A stretch of DNA of 64,000 bases from Monodelphis domestica. Taxonomy: Eukaryota; Chordata; Mammalia; Didelphimorphia; Didelphidae. The stretch is from positions 544,107,189 through 544,171,188 of the forward strand of contig NC_077227.1 of NCBI RefSeq assembly GCF_027887165.1. Reading direction: 5' to 3'. Shown here piece by piece: positions 32,461-44,313 of the stretch; position 1 is the stretch's first letter; the number at the start of each line of letters is the position of its first letter. The translations under genes and the position numbers were made by a program. Below the pieces are notes generated by a model that was not told the origin of the DNA, searched no databases, and worked only from the letters and a program-made list of their open reading frames with translations.

Positions 32461-33548
32461 TGTAAATCTTGAAATTTCTCAGACTTGTGAATGTTAAAAT
32501 TTTTCCACATTGAGGAATCCTCCATTGGAAAAAATCCCCTACTGGGAAACATTCCCCATTTTGATGTGAGAACTCACCAGGATCAGAAATGGGAGGACCT
32601 CTACTCCACCCATACTTAAGACTGCTTTAGGGGAGAAAACTCCTTGCTAAACAATGAAAGTACTTGGACCCATGCTTATAATAAGGCAAGGAGTTCTTTG
32701 AGCCATGCCTGTTTTTTAGAATTGATACAATGAGATGCTAGGCACCTAAAAGAGTTGGGCAAATTTTCTCTTGATGAGATTAGTTGACTCAGCTGTGTTT
32801 TCTCTCTTTCAGACTTACTGAGGAGATTAGTCGACACAGCAGCATTTTTTTTCTGGTTCAGACTTACTGAGGAGATTAGTCGACTTAGCAGGAATTCAGA
32901 TGGGCAGTCCTTTGGAAAACGTCTACAGTGATTGGTAGATGTAAGGACTTAGGGGAGGTGACATAGGAGAAAAACCCCTATATAAGAAAAAGCAGAATCT
33001 CTTGAGAAAAAAAAAATCCTTTTGGGGGATCTCTGATGAGGATCGCTTGGGAAGAATCTCTTGAGAGAGGCTCTGGAGAAGGAAAGCTCTTGGAGGACAA
33101 TCTCTAAGGAGGTCTTGCTGGAGCTCCTGTGAGGGGACTCTGTCCCTCTGGAGGCTCTGGAGAGAGGCCCTTTGGAACAGTCTCTGGCTGGAAGGCTCTT
33201 TAAGGAGGACTCTGGCTGGAACTCTCTCTGGTGAAGTCAGCTGAGATGGAGCTGGCCTGGTGTCACTAGAATCCTTGCTTAGACAGACCTTGTGGTGAGT
33301 GTTAAAAGACTGACTGACTGATCTCTCTCTCTTAAGACTCAGGTCTAGGCCATGTTGGCTTAAGGCCATGACTCTTTTCCTTTTTCTCTCTTTCTCTCTT
33401 TTCTTTAATTCCACATTTGTATTAATTAAAATCTCTATAAAACCCAGTTGACTTGGGTATCTGAATAATTGGGAATATTTCTCTGGCGACCACCTTATAT
33501 TTGATTTAAAAACCAAAATATTGTAGTGAAACATTTTCTGCTGTCACA
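32461..33548 (+). mobile_element. LTR-like element, copy B (endogenous retrovirus type), sense
   Basis: A 1,088-bp element beginning TGTAAATCTTG and ending GCTGTCACA. A good TATA box lies at 32979-32986 (tatataag), with an inverted CCAAT ('gattggtag') about 50 bp before it. A purine/pyrimidine-rich transcribed-type region with imperfect repeats of 'ctctggagg'-like words follows, then 'ttgtattaattaaaatctc' as a possible weak polyadenylation region. It is the inverted partner of copy C at 34948-35934. The 203-codon minus-strand frame at 32923-33534 is an artefact of the biased composition. No retroviral genes adjoin it. Confidence 0.7.
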
Positions 33549-33699
33549 ATTTACTCACCCTCTCTTATATCTAGCATAATTTGCATCTTCCACCATTTTA
33601 ACTCACTACAGTTTACAACATCAACCATTTTAATTATTACAGTTTATGGCCTTCAACTACAGTTTAAGGCTCTCACCCATTTTAAATATAACAATTCAC
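33549..33699 (+). repeat. LTR-adjacent tail with ~32-bp imperfect repeats
   Basis: Sequence after copy B that is also present next to copy C. It contains imperfect units beginning 'ccattttaactcactacagt' (about 33593, then about 33630, then decayed). The shared tail shows that B and C have more in common than an LTR alone. Confidence 0.6.
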
Positions 33700-34530
33700 A
33701 GAACTTCTGTGTTACAATGTTCTTTCTCATATTGTTTTTTTATCATGTCCTTCTCTGCTCAACAGCTCAACTTCTTAAGCTTGTGATTTTTCTTCATCTT
33801 GCTACTGTAGCTATAACACTGATCAACTCAGAATTCATAGCATATGTCTCCACTTCCCTGAATATGCACATCCCATATAATCTACCTGGCAACACCTTCT
33901 CCTTTCCATCATTTTCTCTACCTCATCTCTTTTTACAATATGGCAAATGGAAAAACAACAACTTCCAGGAACATTTTTTTTAGGAAGCTTCCCCTAAACA
34001 TTTTCCCTGACAGTTCACCCTTCTATTTGACAGTTACTTGACGCTCCATTGCTGTTTTCCTCTCGTGTCTTGTGACATAGTGTCACATTTTCTGATTTGT
34101 TACTATAAAAAGTGACCCATAGTTACTTCATGTAAAAGAGCTCCAGCCTCCCAACCTCTTCAGATATTTTTCACACTGCTCTTCTCCAGAGCTTCTGGGT
34201 TCCCTTACAACTAGCTTACTTGATCACCCCTAAACCTGCCATTCCATCTCCAATCTCCCTGCATTTACATGAGCCTGGAATGTATTTCTTACTCATCTCC
34301 ACCTCTTAAGAGCCTTGATCTCTCTTGCTTTACTACCTCTTCAAATTGTCCAATCCATTTACCTACATTTTTATATCTTCAATAAAAAACAAATCAGAGC
34401 TGTTATCATGATGGCTCCTTAAAACAAGGTAAAATTTTCCTTCCTATTTTTTTTATGTATAACTAGGGCCTAGTACAGTTCTTGACACATAATAGATGCG
34501 TTATAAATGAATTTAAACATATTTAACTTC
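33700..34530 (+). mobile_element. LINE-2 3' end, sense (between inverted LTRs)
   Basis: L2 words are 'tgagcctggaatgtatttct', 'ccacctcttaagagccttga', 'aactagggcctagtacagtt' and 'gacacataatagatgcgtta'. It fills the spacer of the inverted LTR pair. Confidence 0.6.
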
Positions 34531-34567
34531 TTCCAACCACCCAACACCTATTAAAATGAGGGAGAAT

Positions 34568-34830
34568 CACCATTTATTAAGTACCTACTATGTGCTAGGT
34601 ACTTTACAAATATCTCATTTGAATCAACACCAATGGGAGGGAGGTGTTGTTATGATTCCCATTTTTATAGATTGAAGAAACTGAAGCAAAAAGAGGTTAA
34701 GTGACTTGCCCATGGCCATTCTGCTAGAAATTATCTCAGGGCATGTATGAATTCAGGTCTCCCTGATTCCAGGCCACAAAGGTCTCCGGACACTCTGTCT
34801 ACTGTATCACCTCACTGACTTAGTAGAAAC
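34568..34830 (+). mobile_element. MIR-family element, sense
   Basis: Order 'ttaagtacctactatgtgct', 'ggtactttacaaatatctca', 'gaagaaactgaagcaaaaag', 'ggttaagtgacttgcccatg' and 'aattcaggtctccctgattc'. Well preserved. Confidence 0.7.
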
Positions 34831-34854
34831 AATTCAACTCTCAGTCATTGCCAA

Positions 34855-35934
34855 GTGTGAGATTTAAAACAGTGAAGCCCATAAACTGTAGTGAGTTAAA
34901 ATGGTGGAAGATATAAATTGTGATAGATATAAGAGAGGGTGAGTAAATTTGACCGCAGAAATATGTTTCACTACCGTGTCTTGGTTTTTAAATCAAATAT
35001 AAGGTAAATATTCCCAGGGAAATATTCCCAATTATTCAAATACCCAAGTCAATTGGGTTTTATAGAGATTTTAATTAACAATACAATGAGTAATCAAAGA
35101 AAGAGAGAGAGAGTAAGAAAGGAATAAGTATGAAGGGCCTCAAGCCAATATGGCCTAGACCTGAGTCTTAAGAGAGAAATCAGTCAGTTTTTTAACACTC
35201 ACCACAAGGTCTGTCTAAACAAGGATTCTAGTTGACACCAGGCCAGCTCCATGTCAGCTGACTTCACCAGAGAGCCTTCCTGCCAGAGACTGTTCCAAAG
35301 GGCCTTTCTCCAGAGCCTCTCTCAAGAGATTCTTCCCAAGTGATCCTCATCAGAGATCCTCCTAAAGGATTTCTCCAAAAGGATATATCCTCAAGAGAGT
35401 CTGCTTTTTCTTATATAGGGGTTTTTCTCCTATGTCACCTCCCCTAAGTCCTTACATCTACCAATCACTGTAGATGTTTTCCAAAGGACTGCCCATCTAA
35501 ATTCCTGCTAAGTCAACCAATCTCCTCAGTAAGTCTAAATCAGAAAAAATGCTGCTGTGTTGACCAATCTCCTCAGTAAATCTGAAGGAGAGAAAACACA
35601 GCTGAGTCAACTAATCTCATCAAGAGAAAACTTGCCCGACCCTTTTAGGTACCTAGCATCCCATTGTATCAATTCTAAAAAAAAGGCCTGGCTCAAAGAA
35701 CTCCTTGCTTTATTATAAGCATGGGTCCAAGTACTTTCATTGTTTAGCAAGGAGTTTTCTCCCCTAAAGCAGTCTTAAGTACAGTTGGAGTAGAGGTCCT
35801 CCCATTTCTGATCCTGGCAAGTTCTCACATCAAAATGGGGAATGTTTCTCAGTAGGGAATTTGTTCCAATTAAGAATTCCCGGATGGGGAAATTTTTAAC
35901 ATTCACAAGTCTGAGAGATTTCAAGATTTATACA
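34855..35934 (-). mobile_element. LTR-like element, copy C with tail, antisense
   Basis: On the minus strand it starts TGTATAAATCTTG at 35934, and the LTR part ends near 34948. The tail shared with copy B continues to about 34855. The TATA box is at 35410-35417 in reverse (cttatata). Colinear with copy B over about 1.1 kb apart from small indels and substitutions. Flanks outside 35934 do not match those outside 32461, so the homology starts at the element edge on that side. Confidence 0.7.
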
Positions 35935-38018
35935 AGTAATGAGCTGTCCTGAGTGGTTTTTCCAGATAACTGGAAAAATTACTTCTTTTCAAGCAACATA
36001 CAGATAAAACGTAAATCTTTCCCTATCTTCTTTGACAAAACTCACTGAAGATTAATTTAATGTTTTCTTGATAACTAAGGTTGATCATTAAGAATATTTT
36101 TTTCTGTACTGAACAGTGATAACTTCAAAGCCTATTGAATCATTTAAGGTCATTTGCCTTTACCCTAAAAGATCCCAAACAAACGTGATTTTTGTTTTTA
36201 GTCTTGGGTCTACTTTTGTAGCTTCTATATGTCCTATTTTGTTGTTACACTGTCAGGGTTGTCAACTGACACTGCTTGCTACTGTCAATGTGCTTCCCTT
36301 TAACATCTTTTTTCTGTGACACTGATTTGAAACTCCTGATCTACTGTGGGTTGGGAAAGCAGATAACAGCATGGTTCAAATCCAATTCAATTCCATGAAC
36401 ACTTTTGACCACCTGACAATGGGGAAGATATTATGCTGCTGCTCTATATGCAAAGACAAAATCAAAATGGTTGCCTCATTACAGAAACTTAAATTCTACT
36501 GGAAGGATACAACACACACATGCACATAAGTTGATACCAGACAATATGAGAAGAATAGAGTCATACCTGGAGAGCATCCGGAAAGGCCTGATATAGGAGA
36601 TGATCACTGAATTCATCTTTAATGGTAAATCATAATAGTTTATAGAGTAAATAGGTGATAAGTAAGAAAATAGAAGTTGTTCTAAGGAATTTCGGGGCAT
36701 GCATCGTCTGTGATATCTACTTTGGCTGTTTGTAGTTTCCTCCTCTGTTCCCAGTTGGGTTCCAGGTAGTTGAGGCTGACACTGATTTCCAGATAAATAA
36801 TGTAAGATACAGATAGAGACACAAATGAAGTTATAGATACATGTTTTAATAAGGGTTGCTTTTGTGTACAGGCCAAATTACATTGCTACTGTAGTCTTTT
36901 CCAACTTTAAATATACATTTTATATTATATGTCATGTTAAAAATGAAAATAAATAACATAATATTAATAGTTAGCATAATATTTATATTACACAAATCTA
37001 AATAAAATTAATATAAATAAGTAATAAATGATAAATTTAAATTTTAAAAATGTTTTAAATATTGTAGCAATGACATTTCTTTTTTTGAGGACTCATCTGG
37101 TCTTTTAAAGGATGGGAAGACCATTTGGTTTCCTTATTATGAGGGAAACTTTTAAATCTTATGAAATGTAACATTAATCTTAGTGAATTTTTTAGTCCAC
37201 AAGTCCCTCATAGCATTCCTACTCTAAGTCTGAATTGCCAAATTGGTCCTAAGGAGGCTAGATTTGGTCCAGAATAAGTGAGAACTTTGTTATACTGATG
37301 GCTCAATTGACATAGAGACAAATGGGGATTGGAGTGGCAGGAAGTTGACTTTTTTTTTTTCTGAGGTTGCAGTGCCTTTTAAGGGTTTCATCCTCCGCAC
37401 TCCAAACAGCCAGATTCTTCCTCTCTTTCCTTTTGACCCCACCCTCATGCTTTCCCTTTCTTGACACCTCCAGTTTGGCAACGGAGAAATAAAAAGGCCT
37501 AACTTTGGCAGAGGAATAGTTCTTAGAAGCATCATCCAAGCTTTTGATAGCTCTTGGGAATATTTTAGGAAAAGGGGAATAGTTTGTATTTTGGTGTTGT
37601 ATAGTTCAAAATTGATTCTTTAATCTAGTACCAGAGCTTTTAAAAATCATATTCTATGATGCAGAAAATTTCTCTTAATACATTTTAACCAAGAATCTGA
37701 AATTACCATACTAGTTTAGGCTTATTCCAGAGCAAATGATGTTAGAAGGCAGTAGTATATTTGGAATTAGGAGATTATGGGTTCCAATCTTAGTTCTTAA
37801 ATACACCTAGTTTCCTTATCTGGTAAAAAGAGGATATTTGCAGTGTCCTCCTCAAAGGATTACTTTGAGTCAAGTTCTGTGTAGAACTCTAAGTGTTAAG
37901 CTGAAAGGCAAGTCATTTTTAGAAAGACCAGAATTTAGGAACAGTTCAGAGGCCAAAGTTCATCCATTAACACAGTATATTTGCATAGCTGAGACAGCGT
38001 GAATATTTTTATTAATGT
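35935..38018. other. AT-rich intergenic DNA, little assigned
   Basis: About 36355-36560 resembles an old dispersed repeat ('catgaacacttttgaccacc', 'cttaaattctactgg'). About 36890-37080 is extremely AT-rich. Two overlapping frames at 37290-37539 (minus) sit in a slightly GC-richer patch without recognisable features. No gene is supported. Confidence 0.45.
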
Positions 38019-38335
38019 TGTTGTTGTTCAGTCATGAATGGGGTCACTTCTCATTCTGAGAAATTTGTATTTTAATTCATCATTATTGCTGTTTAATCAT
38101 TTAAGTTGTGTCTGACTCTTCTTGAAGTCTTCTATTTTTTTTTTTAGGAAAGATGCTAAAATGATTTGCCATTTCCTTCTCCAGCTCATTTTACAGATGA
38201 AGAAATTGAGGCAAACAGGATCAAATGATTTGCTCAGGATCACATAGCTAGTAAGTCTCTGGGACTGGTCCGAACTCAGATACTCCTGATTCCTGGCTCA
38301 ATGCTCTAACCACTTTACTGCCTTGCTGCCCGAAA
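38019..38335 (-). mobile_element. tRNA-derived SINE antisense, plus SINE fragment
   Basis: A 30-bp fragment of the SINE end ('ttgttgttcagtcatgaatg') precedes a nearly complete antisense copy at about 38085-38335. The full copy runs 'tgctgtttaatcatttaagt', 'ttgccatttccttctccagc', 'ggatcacatagctagtaagt' to 'ctgccttgctgccc'. Confidence 0.75.
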
Positions 38336-38652
38336 ATATATCTACTTTTTTTTTTTTTAATTTAAAGTGCATTTGCATGGATGGGAGAAATTATGGTAAA
38401 ATCATTAAAAATTTTTTTGAATTGTCAATTGAAAGTCAGAAACCTTCTAGAAGTTAATGAAAGTAAGTTCTTTCTCCTCCATTTTGCTCTCCCACAATAG
38501 AAAAGTACCCTAGCTACTCTATCCTCTTTTTCCTATGGATATCATCAGGGTGGTGGGTTGAACATAAGGGGTTGTGGAACTCCAGAGGGGAACAATAGTT
38601 GAACGTTATTTTTACTATCTAAAGTATTTTAATTACTTAATTTGTTTTAAAA

Positions 38653-39741
38653 ATATTTTTCCATGTTTACATGATTCATTTTCTTTCCCTCACTTCTTTC
38701 CTCCCCTCTCCCAGAGCCAACAAGCAATTCCAGTCGTTTGTACAAATGCTTTCACTTGATACCTACTTCCATTTTAGCTATAGAGCGAATTTTAAAAAGT
38801 CCAAACCCCAAATCACCTCCCCATATCTACATGCAATAAATGATGCCAAATGTTCTTCTTTTGTATTTCAGGGTCCCATAATTCTTTCTCTCAATGTGGT
38901 TCGCATTCTTTCCCATAAGTCCTTTAAGAGTGTCCTGGCTTGTTGCATTGCTACTAGAAGCAAAGTCCATTACATTTGACTGTTCCACAATGTTTTATTT
39001 TCTGTGTATAATGTTCTTCTGGTTCTGCTTATTTCACTCTGTATCAGTTCACTGAGGTTCTCCTAGTTCATATGGAAAGCCTTCAGATCATTGATCCTTA
39101 CAGCATGGTAGTATTCCATAACCATCATATACCACAATTTGTTCAGCCATTTTCTAGTCAAGGAACACCCCTTCATTTTCCAATTTTTTGCTATCACAAA
39201 AAGTGTGGCTATGAGTATTTTTGTATGTCTTTTTCCTTATTATCTCTTTGGAATACAAACCCAGCAGTGGTATGACTGGATCAAAGGGTATGCATTCTTT
39301 TAAAAGCCCTTTGTGCATAATTCCAAATTGCCTTCTAGAATGGCTGGATTAATTCACAATTCTACAAGCAATGCAGTAGTGTCCTGACTTTGCCACATTC
39401 CCTCCAACATTTATTATTTTCCTTTACTGTCATATTGGTCAATCTGCTAGATGTGAGGTAGTACCTCAGTGTTTGTTTCAATTTGCATTTCTCTAATCAT
39501 AAGAGATTCAGAACATTTTTTCAAGTGCTTATTAATAGTTTTGATTCTTTATATGAAAACTGCTTATTCATGTCCCTTGACCATTTGTCAATTAGGGAAT
39601 GGCTTGATTTTTTGTACAGTTGATTTAGCTCCTTACAAATTTGAGAAATAAGAACTTTGTCAGAGGTTTTTGTTATGAATTTTTCCCCAGTTTGTTGCTT
39701 CCCTTCTAATTTTGGTTGCATTGTTTTTGTTTCTTTCTTTG
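38653..39741 (-). mobile_element. 5'-truncated LINE-1, antisense, with 12-bp TSD
   Basis: Contains the L1 3'UTR and the end of ORF2 in reverse; codons of the ORF2 C-terminal region can be read at 39521-39778 ('[26 protein letters not shown]'). Direct repeat tttgttttaaaa at 38641-38652 and 39742-39753. It is more diverged than the full-length L1. Its 3'UTR matches the copy at 20850-21206 better than that of the full-length L1. Confidence 0.75.
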
Positions 39742-39753
39742 TTTGTTTTAAAA

Positions 39754-40513
39754 CAGCTATAAACCAAAGAATCACCATTGTTTACCTAGTGAAAACTTCA
39801 AGGGTCATCCTAGGGTATGCATTCTAGGGTAACTCAGCTTGCTGGCATACATAACTGTGGGAAGCTCTGTATCCAAAAGAATAGTAGAATCTCTTCCATA
39901 TGGCAAAGGGCATTCTCAGAATGTCACCTAAGACACAGACAATGCTAATGCATCTTGGGCAAAAATCCTTTTCCAATTTTATTTCTTAATATTTAGTAGT
40001 AACATCTAATGTATTTTTATCTATCTAAACTCTTCCAAATGTACATTTTGGAGGCTACTCTAGAATGAATCTAAGAGCAACTTAAAAAAAGAAAACCAAA
40101 ACTTTAATCTTTTCATTTCTGCTCAAGAATTATAAATGCTTTGAGTTACATAAACTTCTCCTTTCATACTCCCTTGATGTTCTCCTTTGTATAGTTCTTC
40201 TTTTTGGCACATTATAGGCTTAGAAATGAAGGCAAGTAAGCAACCCCACCATTCAAAACAGGGGAAAATGGCAGGGGTCTGGGATAGAAGGCTAGCCTGA
40301 CCATTTGCTTATCCTCTCTCCCAAGTGAATTGTCAAGAGTGAACTGTTTTACAACTTTCTATGGCAATACAATTAGAGTTTTTGAACTGGCCAATTCTTA
40401 CTAGAAACAAAATGAATAATTTTTCAATTATTTTCAAGTTCCATAGGTTATTTATTTTTATAAAACACCATATTTCTTTACATAGAACCATTTTCCTTTG
40501 ACATATTAATTTG
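39754..40513. other. Intergenic DNA between two L1 fragments, nothing assigned
   Basis: About 760 bp without a recognisable repeat, gene or RNA. Confidence 0.5.
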
Positions 40514-40521
40514 AAAGTCTA

Positions 40522-41333
40522 AAATGACAACAAAGGAAAGTAAAAAATGTTGGAGGGGATGTGGCAAAATTGGGATGTTAATGCATTGCTGGTGGAGTTG
40601 TGAATTGATCCAATCATTTTGGATGGCAATTTGGAACTATGCCCAATGGGCTTTAAGAGACTGACTGTCCTTTGATACAGCCATACTACTTCTGGGTTTA
40701 TACTCCAAAGAGATAATATGGAAAAGACTTGTATAAAAATATTTATAGTTTCACTCTTTGTGGTGGCAAAAAAAGTGAAAATTAGAGGCTTCCTTTCAAT
40801 TGGGGAATGGCTGAACAAGTTGTGATAAATGATGTTGATGGAATACTATTGTACTGAAAGGAATAATGAACTGGAGGAATTCCATGTGAACTGAAACAAC
40901 TTCCAGAAATTGATGCAGAGTGAAAGGAGCAGAACCAGAACATTATATACACTGTGGTACAATCAAATGTAATGGACTTCTCTACTAGCTGCAAAGCAAT
41001 GATCCAGAATAATTCTGAGGGACTTATGAGAAAGAACACTAACCACATTCAGAGGAAGAGCTGTGAGAGTAGAAACACAGAAGAAAAACAACTGCCTTAT
41101 CACATGGGTCGATGGGGATATGTTTGGGGATGTAGACTCTAAATGATCACCCTAGTGCAAATATTAACAATATGGAAATAGATATTGATCAATGACACAG
41201 GAAAAACCCAGTGGAGTTGCGCCTTGGCTATGAGACGGGGGTGGGAGCCGGGGAGGGAAAGAACATGAACCATGTAACCATGGAAAAAAATATTCTTAAT
41301 TAATTAATTAATATTTTCAAATTAAAAAAAAAT
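40522..41333 (+). mobile_element. 5'-truncated LINE-1, sense, with TSD
   Basis: Begins in the last part of ORF2 (aligned with the '[12 protein letters not shown]' region of the full-length copy), passes through the 3'UTR with a 'gggggtgggagccggggagg' G-rich tract, and ends in an A-rich tail at about 41322-41333. Direct repeat aaagtcta at 40514-40521 and 41334-41341. ORF2 has several frame breaks. The minus-strand frames here are shadows. Confidence 0.8.
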
Positions 41334-41341
41334 AAAGTCTA

Positions 41342-44150
41342 TAATCTTCATCAATATATTTCATGGCATTTGATGTGTTGTTATTAAATGGTAGAACAGG
41401 AGAAAAATTTCACTCAAATGCATGCTGTTCACTTAAAGATGCTTATGCAGTACCCTGTAGTAAACAAACGTTCCAATGAGGACACTAAAATACACTGTAT
41501 AAGAAATTCCTTTTAAACTTGGAAAGATTATGATTCTTAGCACACTATTGTATAAATGGAATTTTTGTTGCAGTGTAACATGTCAGCTACTTTCATAGAC
41601 TTAAATAGCAAATGATATATTGATATACATGTCTCATTTCATAACTTGTAGTCAAATGGCACCATAAGTAAAAAGAATTTTAATACATTAATGATATTTA
41701 AAGTCCTTTTATATATGCTAAATAAAATTAGTATGTTATTTAATACCATAATAAACAAAGGTTTACATTCTGAAAAGTCTATATAATACAGGGATGTAGT
41801 AGAACTAATATTGAATTTCAAATGTTTTTTCACTTCAAATGTTTTGAAGATTAAATAATGAAATTTCTCCATATATATCTTTAATGTCATATGCAAACAA
41901 CCCTAGGGAGCAAGAATGTAGCTATTTCATTAATATAGCATTCATGTCTAAAATCCGAGCAGTCAGGACTCAACAATACTATTTGTTTGTGGAATTTGTG
42001 AGGTTTCTAAATTTTAATTTTATTTAATTTTGAAAAATCTATGTTTTAAAAGTGAAGATTCACATTAATGAGCTCAATGAAAATAGATTTACTTGGAAAA
42101 CATCAAAATAAATATTTGCATTACACACATACAATGTATGTGCACATAAACAGGACTGTAAAGTGGTTTAATTTATTTATCCAACAAATATTTATTGACT
42201 CCTCTGTTTTCAAATGCATTTAACTAATGAATTTATACATTTCCTCCACCAAAATAGGGTATTTCTAAAAAGCAAATCCATTCATTAATGTGAGAACTGT
42301 CACTGTCAGTGCTGGGAATGGGGGGAGTGAAAGGAGAGATCAATATAAAGGCTTTTTGTCAGATGAAACCTGGAGCATAAAAAAGGGACTATTTAATTTT
42401 TTTCAAAAGCTTCATATACAAATCCTGTGGAGGTAAAATAGATCCTGAAATATTAAAGTGTAGAGCTGAAACTCTGAAGTCAAAGCATAATTAAGCAAGA
42501 TTTAACTTAAAAGACAAGTATTAAATTTGTTCTTTGGTGTGTAAAGAAGCATTGCAAATGCTTGCCTCAGAGCCTAAAAGTGTTTCTGGGTGTTGTGTCA
42601 ATGTGCACTTTGAGATTTGTGACAATACAACACAAACGTTTCTACAAAACCAAATTTAATATACAACAAACACTCACCATGTAAACACAGTTTTTTAAAA
42701 AATCTTATAATATTCCAAGAATCACTTACAGGCTTTCATAAAAGCATTTTATATCAAGAATCTTAATACAGAATGATTTCTATGTCAAAATACATTTACA
42801 CTGTAAATTGTTTATAGAAAAAAGACACAGAGAAATGGAGTTTGCTGGCATTGAATTCAATAGCAGCAACTGCCCCTGATATTTTTTTCCTTCATTTTCT
42901 ACGTTAAACACTCTGAAAAAAAAAATCTCCATCATTATCTACACTTCTCTCTTTTGCCTATGCGCTTGTTCATTAGGTTTTGCCAGTAAAACATATTGAG
43001 AAATTACCATGATTATTCCATTCATGATCTATCTATCACATATGCCCAGGATAGCATTCAGGACCTCACCTCAAGGTTGTCAGCCATGTTTGTTTTGAGA
43101 GACATAGCACTTATAATTATAAAGCCTGTCAGTAACATCAGTTTGGAGACAACTCTTGAGGAATTAAACAGTAGTTATCAAATGCAAAACTGGAAAAAAT
43201 GCACATAAAAACCACAAGTGCAGATTGATCACACAATTTTATTAGAGTCTTTTGAACAAATGTATTCCTCTGTTTAAAAATTCTTGCCAAAGAGACATTG
43301 GAGTGTACGATTTTCAACCCTGAGCATTAACACTGCATACCAAGTACGGTAGGAAAGAAGCTGGTTAAAGATTGGAGCACTAGCACAAGCCACTGTGATA
43401 TTCTCTATGTGATCAGATTTTTACAAAAAAATACATAGTTTTCAATAAATAATGCTTAATTTTACAACTTTGATACAGCAATGTCATACACTGTTTTAAC
43501 ACACACTAAACTCTGCATGCTATATAGTCTACTAGAAGACAAAACTTTGCCATGCATTATCTTTTTTTTTTCCCTAGTGCTATTAAACATTTCATCCTCC
43601 AGTGCATTGCCTTAGGCAGCTTTACCTTCTCTCTGTTTCACAGCAATAGGCCATGCACTGGCATGCAAAACCTAAAAAGGTTCCCCCCCCACAAACCACT
43701 CAGACTTCTAAACAAAAGTATTTTTCAGCTTTTCCGCTCCCAGACCTGGAGTGGCTATGAAAGTAAATTTCACGTGGCCTTGGAAATTACATTTTTTTTT
43801 AAAGTGTCATGCTGAAAAACTGCTTTAAAACATCAGGTGCTCCTGCCCAGTCATCACACAGCATTTCAGAATGCTGTAACCACTAGGAGTCCCACATAGG
43901 AAAAAAGAGGCCTCAGTTTTAAAACAGCCTATTAAAAAAAAGTGTCACAGATCTAATGTAGAGACTCCAAATCCACAATATATGTACAAGAGTAAACGTA
44001 GATAGAATCACAAACTAATTAATAATGGCATGTATTTTTTTCTCCCTGTGTGAAGCAAGGGATGAGGAAGGGTGTTTTTGGACATAAGCTTAATGAAAAA
44101 CAAAACAAAACAAAACAAAATAAGTTGTGACAGAGGGTCCTATGTCAATA
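41342..44150. other. Nearly repeat-free DNA downstream of SOX11
   Basis: No L1, SINE or LTR is seen; only a short L2/MIR-like piece near 42166-42200. AT-rich, non-coding in appearance. It continues the repeat-poor block that covers the SOX11 transcript, so it may hold conserved regulatory DNA or an extended 3'UTR. No specific element can be defined by eye. Confidence 0.5.
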
Positions 44151-44263
44151 TTTATTTGATCAGATTTCTTCCTGTGGTATATTATTCTTTTGTCTTTTGA
44201 TGTTTTTATTGTGCATGTTGGAATAATGGAATAATCAAATGAGAAATCACTTAAAGATCCTGG

Positions 44264-44313
44264 ATAATAATTTTATATATATACATATATAAATGTATAT
44301 ATATGTATATATA
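44264..44313. repeat. Alternating AT repeat downstream of the inferred SOX11 poly(A) signals' neighbourhood
   Basis: About 50 bp of ATATATAC/GTATATAT-type sequence with local dyad symmetry, about 55 bp inside the inferred transcript end on the minus strand. It could fold, but nothing else is visible. Confidence 0.6.

Noticed and set aside
32923..33534. 203-codon minus-strand frame in the LTR region
   Set aside because: It runs antisense through LTR copy B in a purine-rich patch and resembles no retroviral or host protein.
38641..41341. A single twin-primed inverted L1
   Set aside because: Both pieces contain the same 3' end of L1 and each has its own target duplication, so they are separate insertions.
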